From: Dorea sp. 5-2
GTDB taxonomy: Bacteria > Bacillota > Clostridia > Lachnospirales > Lachnospiraceae
Reading direction: 5' to 3'
DNA: 64,000 bases
NCBI RefSeq assembly: GCF_000403455.2
Contig: NZ_KE159748.1
Span: 1 to 64,000, forward strand
Part shown: piece by piece, positions 40,944 through 48,750 of the stretch
Layout of the letters: each line of letters opens with the position of its first letter
How positions within the stretch are numbered: the stretch's first letter is position 1
Notes under the pieces: generated by a model
The model's input: only the letters and a program-made list of their open reading frames with translations
Databases searched by the model: none
What the model was told of the DNA's origin: nothing
Program-made: the position numbers and the translations under genes

Positions 40944-42656
40944 ATGCGTGTAATTGATTTTAAGGACGCAAGCTGCAGGCACTGTTACAAGTGTGTGCGC
41001 AACTGTGAGGTGAAGGCGATCTCAGTGGAGCACGAGCAGGCGCATATCATGAAGGATCATTGTATTAACTGCGGACACTGTCTTGAGGTCTGCCCGCAGA
41101 ATGCGAAGACATTTGCAAGTGATATGGATCGGGTGAAGGGCTATCTCAGGCAGGGGATGCGTGTGGTCATCTCCATTGCCCCGTCCTATCTGGGCGTTCT
41201 GGAATACGATACGCCGGGACAGGTTGTGGACGCTTTGAAGCGGCTTGGATTCTGGGAAGTACGGGAGACCGCGGAGGGTGCGGCGCTTGTCACGAAGGAG
41301 TATGGAAGGCTTCTTAAAGAGGGGAAGATGACGAACATCATCTCCACCTGCTGTCCAAGTGTCAATGACTTGATCGAGAAGTATTACCCGTCCCTGGTAC
41401 CGCAGATGGCGCCGGTGGTGTCTCCGATGGTGGCGCATGGCAGGCTGATCAAGAGTATCTACGGGGAAGATGTGAAAGTGGTATTCCTAGGACCGTGTAT
41501 CGCAAAGAAGGAAGAAGCGATCGGGGACGAGCGTGTCAGAGGAGCGATCGACGCGATCCTGACCTTTGAAGAGATCACAAAGTGGTGGAAGGCGGAAGGC
41601 ATCGACATCCACCAGTGCGAGGACCAGCCGGCGGGCAACCCAAGCCCGAAGGTGAATCGGCTCTATCCTGTCAGCGGCGGGGTGATCCAGTCGGTTCTTG
41701 CAGGCGAGGCGGAGGATCTGTATTATAAAGTACATATTGACGGGCTTAAGAATTGTATGGAATTGTTCGAAGAATTAGAAAGAGGCGGGATCCGGGACTG
41801 CTTCTTTGAGGTAAATGTCTGTGAGGGAGGCTGTATCAAAGGACCGGCTTCGGATAAGTGGCAGCAGTCTTTGGTCCGCGCGAAGATGGATATCGAGAAA
41901 CGGGTGAAGCATAAGGAAGAAGCGGCGGAGATTGACGGCAGCGCCCTTGATCTGCATAAGGAATTTACAGACCGCCGCGTGGTAGACAGGCAGCCGACCG
42001 ACCAGGAGATGCAGGATGTCCTGCATGCCATGGGCAAATACACCCGGGATGATGAGTTAAACTGCGGCGCCTGCGGATACGCGACCTGTCGTGCAAAAGC
42101 GGCGGCGGTGTTCCAGAAGAAGGCGGAGATCGGAATGTGTCTTCCGTATGCGCTGGCACAGGCTGAGTCTATGTCTAATATCGTCATGGACGTGACGCCC
42201 AGCATGATCCTGATCATTGACAAGGATATGCGGATCCGGGAATGTAACAAGAAGGCGATGGAGATGCTTGGAGTATCGCGGGAAGAAGCCCTGGAGCGTT
42301 ATATCTTTGAGTTCATAGACGACAGGGATATCGCAGAGGTGCTCTCTGCGAAGAAGCCGATCATCCATAAGAAGATGAGCCTGGATACCGTGAAGCTTAA
42401 AGTAGTAGAGACGATCATCTATATTGACAGTCTGGAATCGGTTCTTGTGACGTACCAGGATATCACGAAGGAAGAGAAAGCGAAGGAGCAGCATTATAAC
42501 CTGAAGATGGAGACGGTTGAGATGGCGCAGAAGGTCATAGATAAGCAGATGATGGTTGCCCAGGAGATCGCGGGATTATTGGGAGAGACTACGGCAGAGA
42601 CGAAAGTGACTCTTTCGAAACTTCGGGATTCTATTTTATTTGAAGAGGAAGATTAG
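40944..42656 (+). CDS. Sensory [FeFe]-hydrogenase-like protein with PAS domain
   Basis: A 570-residue protein. It has a two-cluster ferredoxin domain (CRHCYKCVRNC, CINCGHCLEVCP), then an H-cluster domain with L1 STCCPSVNDL, L2 LGPCIAKKEE and L3 VNVCEGGCIKGP. A small Fe-S domain follows (CGACGYATCRAKA, ending IGMC), then a PAS domain at about residues 415-515 and a C-terminal helix. L1 and L3 deviate from catalytic enzymes, as in sensory (group C, phosphatase-linked) types. It probably senses H2 or redox state and passes the signal to the phosphatase encoded 1 bp downstream. ATG 40944 follows GGGAGGGAGAAG. Confidence 0.88.
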   Translation: MRVIDFKDASCRHCYKCVRNCEVKAISVEHEQAHIMKDHCINCGHCLEVCPQNAKTFASDMDRVKGYLRQGMRVVISIAPSYLGVLEYDTPGQVVDALKRLGFWEVRETAEGAALVTKEYGRLLKEGKMTNIISTCCPSVNDLIEKYYPSLVPQMAPVVSPMVAHGRLIKSIYGEDVKVVFLGPCIAKKEEAIGDERVRGAIDAILTFEEITKWWKAEGIDIHQCEDQPAGNPSPKVNRLYPVSGGVIQSVLAGEAEDLYYKVHIDGLKNCMELFEELERGGIRDCFFEVNVCEGGCIKGPASDKWQQSLVRAKMDIEKRVKHKEEAAEIDGSALDLHKEFTDRRVVDRQPTDQEMQDVLHAMGKYTRDDELNCGACGYATCRAKAAAVFQKKAEIGMCLPYALAQAESMSNIVMDVTPSMILIIDKDMRIRECNKKAMEMLGVSREEALERYIFEFIDDRDIAEVLSAKKPIIHKKMSLDTVKLKVVETIIYIDSLESVLVTYQDITKEEKAKEQHYNLKMETVEMAQKVIDKQMMVAQEIAGLLGETTAETKVTLSKLRDSILFEEED

Positions 42657-42657
42657 T

Positions 42658-43830
42658 ATGAGCGTGAGTGTGGATATATCCTGGAAGAGCCTGAATAAAC
42701 ACGGAGAAGAGCTGTGCGGGGACAAGGTTGAAGTGTTGAAGACGAAGGATTCGGAGATCGTGATACTGGCAGACGGCATGGGAAGCGGCGTAAAGGCGAA
42801 TATCCTGGCGACGCTGACATCTAAGATCCTGGGCACGATGTTTCTGGAGGGAGCGAAGATAGAATCCTGTGTCGAGACGATCGCGAAGACACTGCCGGTC
42901 TGCAAGGTCAGAGAAGTGGCTTACGCCACATTCAGTATTCTGCAGATCTTCCACAACGGCGAGGCGTATCTGGTAGAATTCGACAATCCCCTGTGTATCT
43001 TTGTAAGAGATGGAAAGATTGTGAATTATCCATACCAGGAGCGGACGATGGAAGGAAAGAATATCCGGGAATACCGTTTTCAGGTGAAGCTTAAGGACTG
43101 CTTCGTGCTGATGAGCGACGGTGTGATCTGGGCGGGCGAGGGCGAGCTTATGAACCTTGGCTGGACCTGGGAGGATATGGCGGATTATACGCTGAAATGT
43201 ACGAAACAGACGCTGTCAGCTTCCCGGCTTGCCGCGATGTTAAGCCAGCTGTGCGACGACCTGTACGGCAATAAGCCCGGAGATGATACGACGGTTGCCG
43301 TGGCAAGGGTGATCGAGCGGCGGATCGTCAATATATTCACCGGTCCGCCAACCCATAAGGAAGACGATGAGAGAGTGGTCCGGGACTTCATGAAGCAGGA
43401 AGGAAAGAAAGTGGTCTGCGGCGGCACCAGTGCAAATATTACGTCAAGGGTATTAAAGCGGGAGATCGTAACCTCCGTGAATTATGCGGATCCTACGGTA
43501 CCTCCGATGGCGACGATAGAAGGACTGGATCTTGTGACGGAAGGCGTCCTTACCATCGGCAAGTCGCTGGGGCTTCTGAAACGCTATGAACAGGATGAAT
43601 TTGATGAGGCGTTCTTCGACGAGCTGGATGCGGATAACGGGGCGGCAAAGCTTGCGAAGCTGATCATTGAGGAGTGTACGCAGCTTAATATGTTTGTCGG
43701 GAAAGCGATGAATGTGGCGCATAAGAATTCCAACCTGCCTTTTGACTTAAGCGTCAGGATGAACCTGGTGGAACAATTGAAGGAATGCGCACAGAACCTG
43801 GGAAAGAATGTGAACGTGAAGTATTATTGA
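42658..43830 (+). CDS. SpoIIE/PP2C-type serine phosphatase linked to the sensory hydrogenase
   Basis: A 390-residue protein. Residues 1-220 form a SpoIIE-type PP2C domain: VILADGMGSGVKAN and CFVLMSDGVIWAGEGE with metal-binding Asp residues, then the GDDTTVAVARV end motif. The C-terminal 165 residues are a helical domain of unknown role with a GGTSANITSRVLKRE start. Such phosphatases next to sensory [FeFe]-hydrogenases define HydDB group C3 (from memory). The target phosphoprotein is not encoded nearby. It starts 1 bp after the upstream stop, so translation is coupled. Confidence 0.88.
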   Translation: MSVSVDISWKSLNKHGEELCGDKVEVLKTKDSEIVILADGMGSGVKANILATLTSKILGTMFLEGAKIESCVETIAKTLPVCKVREVAYATFSILQIFHNGEAYLVEFDNPLCIFVRDGKIVNYPYQERTMEGKNIREYRFQVKLKDCFVLMSDGVIWAGEGELMNLGWTWEDMADYTLKCTKQTLSASRLAAMLSQLCDDLYGNKPGDDTTVAVARVIERRIVNIFTGPPTHKEDDERVVRDFMKQEGKKVVCGGTSANITSRVLKREIVTSVNYADPTVPPMATIEGLDLVTEGVLTIGKSLGLLKRYEQDEFDEAFFDELDADNGAAKLAKLIIEECTQLNMFVGKAMNVAHKNSNLPFDLSVRMNLVEQLKECAQNLGKNVNVKYY

Positions 43831-43874
43831 TGTTACTTTATGACGCCGGTTAAATAATTAATTAACAAAAAGGA

Positions 43875-43904
43875 TTGACGCAGTGTACAGATATCCCATA
43901 TAAT
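43875..43904 (+). promoter_or_regulatory. Sigma-A-type promoter for the FIST-MCP pair
   Basis: TTGACG (43875-43880) and TATAAT (43899-43904) are 18 bp apart, 70 bp before the FIST start codon. Confidence 0.7.
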
Positions 43905-43974
43905 AAAATCACGTTTTATTCTTTTTTGTTCCGATGATACCAATAAAAGTTAAGCATAGAAAGAGGATTACATA

Positions 43975-45030
43975 ATGAAGCAGACATTTGGAAAAAGCCA
44001 GAGCGGGAATCTGAAAGAGGCTGTCAGGGGAATCAGCAAGCCTCAGTTCCTGATGCTGTTCTCCAACGGAGATCAGTTTGAATCACATGTAAGAGAACTC
44101 GAAGAGATCTTTCCAGGAGTTCCCAGTATCGGATGTATCGGTATGAGCTATGATACGAAGGTAGTAGAGAAGGGAGTCGGCGTCGTCGCCTTTTCAGAAG
44201 GCGTCGTCGCAGCGGCGAATGTGTTGGAGGAAGTGTCGGTCATGCCGGTAAAGTATATAGACCGGTTGGAACAGGATGTGAACAGTGTGAAGGGCTCGCA
44301 TAATGATACGGTCTGTATAGATCTGTGTTCCGGCAACGACGCCTGTGTGCTGACTACGATTTACTCCGTACTGAAGCGTAGGGATATCTCCCTGGTGGGA
44401 GGAACCGGAGACGCAGGAAAGGTTTCTGCCAACGGCATAGTCTATGAAGACGCCGTGGCATATGCGCTTGTGAAGAACTTAGGCGGCAGGGTTAAAGCAT
44501 ATAAGGAGAATATCTATCATCAGATGAAGAATTATCGCTTTATCGCATCGGAGACGGATAAGGCGAATTATATCATCGGAGCCTTGAACGGGAAGCCGGC
44601 GAAGCAGGTTTATCAGGATATCCTTCATGTGTCGGAACAGGAGATCACGACCCGGACCTTCCAGAATCCGTTTGGCAAGCTGAACGGGGACGATACCTGC
44701 ATTGTGTCGATCAAAGAGGTGAGCGGGAATGCGCTGACCTGTTTTCGGCAGGTCAATGACTCAGATGTACTGGTACTGTTGGAGTTAGGGGATTACCGTG
44801 CCATCGTGAAGGACACGATCTCTATGATACAGCGGGATTTCCCGAAGGTTTCGGCAGTTTTCTCCGTCAATTGTCTCTTCCGGTATCTTCTGTTTACACA
44901 GAACAATTATATGCAGGATTATCTGAATGATATGGGAAGATTAGGAAACCATGCAGGGGTAGTCGGATACGGGGAGCATTATAACAACCGTTTTGTGAAT
45001 CAGTCCATGACCTGTGTGGTATTCGAGTAA
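43975..45030 (+). CDS. FIST signal-transduction domain protein
   Basis: A 351-residue soluble protein matching FIST N plus FIST C domains: FLMLFSNGDQFESHVRELE, VPSIGCIGMSYDTK, LVGGTGDAGKVSANGIVYED, then a C-terminal part with CRQVND-like strands and VFSVNCLFRYLLF...GVVGYGEHYNN. FIST domains are predicted small-molecule sensors. No signal peptide. It lies 12 bp before the chemotaxis-type protein, so the FIST protein may be its separate sensor subunit (inference). Confidence 0.85.
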   Translation: MKQTFGKSQSGNLKEAVRGISKPQFLMLFSNGDQFESHVRELEEIFPGVPSIGCIGMSYDTKVVEKGVGVVAFSEGVVAAANVLEEVSVMPVKYIDRLEQDVNSVKGSHNDTVCIDLCSGNDACVLTTIYSVLKRRDISLVGGTGDAGKVSANGIVYEDAVAYALVKNLGGRVKAYKENIYHQMKNYRFIASETDKANYIIGALNGKPAKQVYQDILHVSEQEITTRTFQNPFGKLNGDDTCIVSIKEVSGNALTCFRQVNDSDVLVLLELGDYRAIVKDTISMIQRDFPKVSAVFSVNCLFRYLLFTQNNYMQDYLNDMGRLGNHAGVVGYGEHYNNRFVNQSMTCVVFE

Positions 45031-45042
45031 GGGGGAAGAGAT

Positions 45043-45996
45043 ATGTTTTGGAAGAGGAATAAGCAGGAAGCCAAAGTAGTGTCCGGAAATGAGAACAGTC
45101 TGTATCCGGTGCTTCATGTGATGGGGAGCCTTAAGGATTACCATAAAGAGATGGTACAAAAGGAAGTGGATTCTCTGTGGGAGCTCAATGAGATCGGCCG
45201 TTCCTTTGGCAGTGTCGTAAGGGAGGCGGAAGATTTTCAGGGGAAGCTGCTGAATTTTGGGGAGAATTTCTCAAGTATTGAGCAGGTTTCCGGTGAGTTT
45301 ATCACGGTAAAGGATACGATCTCACAGTCGGTTGCCCGGGCGCAGGGCGGAGTCGAGGAGCTTAAGAACAGTTCCGAACAGGTTGCGGCTCATTTCAGCG
45401 AGATGGAGCATACGTTTGAGGATCTGCAGAAGGCGGTGGAGAAGATCAAGCAGTGTACGAATAAGATCGTGTCCATTGCCGACCAGACCAATATCCTTGC
45501 GATCAACGCGTCTATTGAGGCGGCGCGTGCCGGCGAGCAGGGAAAAGGCTTCGCTGTAGTGGCGGTAGAGGTGAAGAAGCTTGCCGATGAGATCAAGAAT
45601 CTGACAAGAGAGGTGGACTCTGGTATCCAGGAGGTGGAGCAGGGGACGGATCAGCTGAGCGGCAGTATCACGACTTCCGAGAGCGCGTTGGGTGAGAGCC
45701 TGAATAAGGTGCAGGAGACGTATGATATGTTCGATGAGATCACGCAGTCTGCCGAAGGCGCGGCAACCGTGCATACGGAGATCTCGGGCGTGATCGACCA
45801 GTCCAAATCGGCGCTCCAGGTTCTGTGCGGTTTCTTTGACCAGATCAAGTCACAGTATCAGGATGTTGTCAATCATATCAATAAGGCAGGTAAGCTTGGG
45901 ACTACGAAGAGCACGATGTTTGAAGATATAGAGAATATGCTGTCTCAGATTCCGCCTATCATTAAGGATTTTACGGCAAGGATGAAGGGCGAATAG
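45043..45996 (+). CDS. Soluble methyl-accepting chemotaxis-type signalling protein
   Basis: A 317-residue protein with no membrane helix and no recognisable sensor domain. Residues about 90-310 form the antiparallel coiled coil of MCPs; the CheA/CheW-binding tip is at about 148-170 ([20 protein letters not shown]). No C-terminal CheR-binding pentapeptide is visible. Input probably comes from the co-transcribed FIST protein. No flagellar or che genes occur in the window, so output may be chemotaxis or another CheA-linked pathway. Confidence 0.9.
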   Translation: MFWKRNKQEAKVVSGNENSLYPVLHVMGSLKDYHKEMVQKEVDSLWELNEIGRSFGSVVREAEDFQGKLLNFGENFSSIEQVSGEFITVKDTISQSVARAQGGVEELKNSSEQVAAHFSEMEHTFEDLQKAVEKIKQCTNKIVSIADQTNILAINASIEAARAGEQGKGFAVVAVEVKKLADEIKNLTREVDSGIQEVEQGTDQLSGSITTSESALGESLNKVQETYDMFDEITQSAEGAATVHTEISGVIDQSKSALQVLCGFFDQIKSQYQDVVNHINKAGKLGTTKSTMFEDIENMLSQIPPIIKDFTARMKGE

Positions 45997-46010
45997 GGTT
46001 AGGATGTGAG

Positions 46011-46060
46011 AAAGGACTGTTGCAGGATGCGGCATATGCGCATTTTGCAGCAGTCCTTTT
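46011..46060 (+). terminator. Terminator after the MCP gene
   Basis: AAAGGACTGTTGCA (46011-46024) pairs with TGCAGCAGTCCTTT with one bulge, followed by TTT. The repeat element begins at the next base. Confidence 0.85.
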
Positions 46061-46110
46061 TATTCCCGCGGGCAACGAGCCAAGCGGGCATGCTTGCATG
46101 CATAGTTGAC
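46061..46110. repeat. Dispersed palindromic element, copy 2
   Basis: Aligns to 13708-13757 with about four differences over the first 47 bases (TATTCCCGCGGGCAACGAG...). The inner GCATGC-TT-GCATGC is kept. Here too it lies between convergent genes (MCP and aroA), after a normal terminator. Confidence 0.85.
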
Positions 46111-46129
46111 TACGATAGATCCGATCCGT

Positions 46130-47449
46130 TTATATGCTCTCAAGCGTCCGGAAGAATTCCGGGTAGGAGACATCCACGCACTGGCTGTCCTCGATCTTCG
46201 TTTCACCTTCTGCGGTCAATCCGGCGACCGCGAATGCCATCGCGATCCGGTGATCCAGATAGCTCTTGATCGGTGCGCCTTTAAGCGGCGCGCCGCCTTT
46301 TATGATCATTCCGTCCTCGGTAGGCGTGATATCTGCTCCCATAGCCCGGAGATTCTCTGTGACAGTGTCGATCCGGTTGGTCTCCTTCACTTTTAATTCC
46401 GCCGCGTCCCTGATGACCGTCGTGCCTTCTGCGCAGGCGGCGATCACTGCGATGGCCGGGATCTCGTCGATCAGCGTCGGGATAAGGTCTCCGCCTATGG
46501 TTATGCCGTGAAGGGCGCTGTGCCTGACGAGAATGTCCGCCGTGGGTTCGCCTGTGTCCTGCCGTCCGGCATGGGGCAGCGTGTCTCTGGCTTCCAGATA
46601 GGTGATATCCGCTCCCATAGCCTCGCATACCTTAAGGATTCCGGCACGGGTGGGGTTTGTTCCCACATTCCGGATGAGAAGCTCGGAACCCGGAACGAGA
46701 AGTCCGGCGGCTATAAAATAGGCGGCGGACGAGATATCCCCGGGGACGCAGATCTCCTGGGCGAACAGCTCCCGGCAGGGCTGTATCTGTGCGGTTGCGC
46801 TTCCGTCTTCATGAATCGCGGAGGTTACGTCGGCGCCGAAGCTTTTCAGCATCAGCTCCGTGTGATTGCGGGAAAGGGCAGGCTCCGTCACAGAGGTCTT
46901 GCCGTCGGCATAAAGCCCTGCAAGAAGAACGGCGGATTTGACCTGGGCGGATGCAACCGGCGAGCGATAACAGATGCCGCGAAGGACGCCCGGTTCGATT
47001 CTTAAGGGGGCGCAGTTGTTGCCGTGAATGCTTGTTATATGTGCTCCCATACTGTTCAGAGGCGACATGATCCGTCCCATAGGGCGTAAGTTGAGGGATT
47101 CGTCTCCGGACATGACGGAGGAAAAGGACTGCCCGGCAAGGATACCCGACAGGAGCCTCGTGGTAGTTCCGCTGTTCCCGACTTCGAGAGTTTCCTGGGG
47201 AGCCGACAGGCCCCGAAGGCCTCTGCCGTGCACATAGATCGCCTCACCCTCCTGGGTGATCTCCACCCCCATCTTCCGAAAACATCCGATGGTGGAGAGA
47301 CAGTCCGCGCCCTTTAGGAAATTCGTGATCACAGTGGTTCCAAGCGCTATGGAGCCGAACATGATGCTGCGGTGGGAGATGGATTTGTCCCCCGGAACCG
47401 TGATCTCGCCTTTTAAGTGTCTTCTTGGGTAAATCGTTTTAACGCTCAT
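46130..47449 (-). CDS. aroA: 3-phosphoshikimate 1-carboxyvinyltransferase (EPSP synthase)
   Basis: A 439-residue EPSP synthase: VPGDKSISHRSIMFGSIALG at the N-terminus (PEP/S3P-binding Lys-Ser), VGNSGTTTRLLSGILAG, then DEIPAIAVIAACAEGTT and the C-terminal DHRIAMAFAVAGL. The class II type LSGILAGQ variant is typical of Firmicutes. It makes EPSP from shikimate-3-phosphate and PEP. ATG 47449 is chosen; it overlaps the tyrA stop by 11 bp, so the two are coupled. The longer frame from 47539 lies inside tyrA. Confidence 0.95.
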   Translation of the reverse strand: MSVKTIYPRRHLKGEITVPGDKSISHRSIMFGSIALGTTVITNFLKGADCLSTIGCFRKMGVEITQEGEAIYVHGRGLRGLSAPQETLEVGNSGTTTRLLSGILAGQSFSSVMSGDESLNLRPMGRIMSPLNSMGAHITSIHGNNCAPLRIEPGVLRGICYRSPVASAQVKSAVLLAGLYADGKTSVTEPALSRNHTELMLKSFGADVTSAIHEDGSATAQIQPCRELFAQEICVPGDISSAAYFIAAGLLVPGSELLIRNVGTNPTRAGILKVCEAMGADITYLEARDTLPHAGRQDTGEPTADILVRHSALHGITIGGDLIPTLIDEIPAIAVIAACAEGTTVIRDAAELKVKETNRIDTVTENLRAMGADITPTEDGMIIKGGAPLKGAPIKSYLDHRIAMAFAVAGLTAEGETKIEDSQCVDVSYPEFFRTLESI

Positions 47450-48533
47450 AGACAATGTACCTGAATTTCTGCAGAATCTCCGCCGCCTTCTTAGAGGATG
47501 TCTCGTCGTAGAATTCAATGCGCAGAACCCCTTCTTCAAATTCTCTGTTATGTATGATCCCGATATTCTTAAGATTCAGGCCGTTGGATGCCAGGATCGT
47601 CGCGATCGCCGCAATCCCGCCTGTCTCGTCAATGATATCGCAGTAGACCTCGTACGCCTTCTTGATCGGGCCGGCAGAGGATACCGGGATGGAATTCCGA
47701 TAATTCCGGGAGGTGTCGAACATGTCGTAGATTCCCTGTTCGTCTTCTTGCTCGATCATATCCCTTGCGTGGCGCAGAAGATGGATGTATGCATCCAGGA
47801 TCTGAGAGATATTCTCCTTATTCTTCAGACAGATATGCTGCCACATGGTCGGGGATGAGGAGGCGATACGGGTGATATCCTTGAAACCTCCTGCGGCAAG
47901 GTTCTTCATCAACTCATCACTGGTATCCATATCCCGCACGAAATTGACCAGGCTTGAGGCTATGATGTGGGGGAGATGGCTGATGGTCCCGGTCACATAG
48001 TCGTGCTGCCGGTAGTCCAGGATGATGGGGATCGCATGCAGAGACCGGACGAATTCTGTATAGCGTGCTATCTTTTCCTGCGGAACCTTCCCGGAGGGCG
48101 TCAGTACAAAGTATGCATTTTCGATCAGCATTGCCTTTGAGTTGACGTAACCGCTTTTCTCGGAACCTGCCATGGGGTGTCCGCCGATAAAAGATTCCTC
48201 GATCCCAAGAGCCTCCACCTCTTGGTGGATATTTGTCTTTACACTTCCGACGTCGGTCAGGATACAGTCCTTGTGAAGATAGTCCTTCACCTGCTTGAGA
48301 TAAGCCGTGTTATAGGACACGGGAGCGCAGAGGAAGAGATAACTGCAGTGATGAAAATTGCCGTCGATGGTGGTTGCCGCCACATCAATGACGGATTCCT
48401 GGGTAGCCAGCGCCAGAGTCTCTTTGTTCTTATCGAAGGCGACGATCTCATAGTCGGGGAAATACTGCCGTATTGCCCTGGCGATGGAGCCGCCGATGAG
48501 GCCCATGCCGATAAATCCAATCTTATGCTTCAT
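47439..48533 (-). CDS. tyrA: Prephenate dehydrogenase with ACT domain
   Basis: A 364-residue TyrA: Rossmann start IGFIGMGLIGGSIARAIR, catalytic His region FIGGHPMAGSEKSGY and SHLPHIIAS. The C-terminal about 75 residues form an ACT domain (ETGGIAAIATILASNGLNLK), presumably for tyrosine feedback. It converts prephenate to 4-hydroxyphenylpyruvate. ATG 48533 follows GAGGAG; the frame to 48548 overlaps that site. First gene of a leftward tyrA-aroA operon. Confidence 0.95.
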   Translation of the reverse strand: MKHKIGFIGMGLIGGSIARAIRQYFPDYEIVAFDKNKETLALATQESVIDVAATTIDGNFHHCSYLFLCAPVSYNTAYLKQVKDYLHKDCILTDVGSVKTNIHQEVEALGIEESFIGGHPMAGSEKSGYVNSKAMLIENAYFVLTPSGKVPQEKIARYTEFVRSLHAIPIILDYRQHDYVTGTISHLPHIIASSLVNFVRDMDTSDELMKNLAAGGFKDITRIASSSPTMWQHICLKNKENISQILDAYIHLLRHARDMIEQEDEQGIYDMFDTSRNYRNSIPVSSAGPIKKAYEVYCDIIDETGGIAAIATILASNGLNLKNIGIIHNREFEEGVLRIEFYDETSSKKAAEILQKFRYIVYER

Positions 48534-48579
48534 GATGATTCTCCTCATTTTCTTAATGATGCCTTAGGAAATATAGTAT

Positions 48580-48609
48580 ATTCTAACTCGTAAGAGGCTG
48601 TTTTGTCAA
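48580..48609 (-). promoter_or_regulatory. Sigma-A-type promoter for tyrA-aroA
   Basis: On the minus strand a consensus TTGACA (48604-48609) and TAGAAT (48580-48585) are 18 bp apart. The leader is about 40 nt. Confidence 0.7.
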
Positions 48610-48679
48610 TACTATGGCACTTTAAAGTGAAAAAGTAAAACCGCCGGATTGAAAAAATTGTAAAACCTGCATAAAAGAG

Positions 48680-48708
48680 TTGTAATACCCTGATTTTTTT
48701 AGTACAAT
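48680..48708 (+). promoter_or_regulatory. Sigma-A-type promoter for the EF-G-like gene
   Basis: TTGTAA (48680-48685) and TACAAT (48703-48708) are 17 bp apart; the leader is about 35 nt and contains AAGGAGG. Confidence 0.65.
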
Positions 48709-48750
48709 GTAAACATGAGATTTTACCAAGAATAAGGAGGCACCGAAAAT

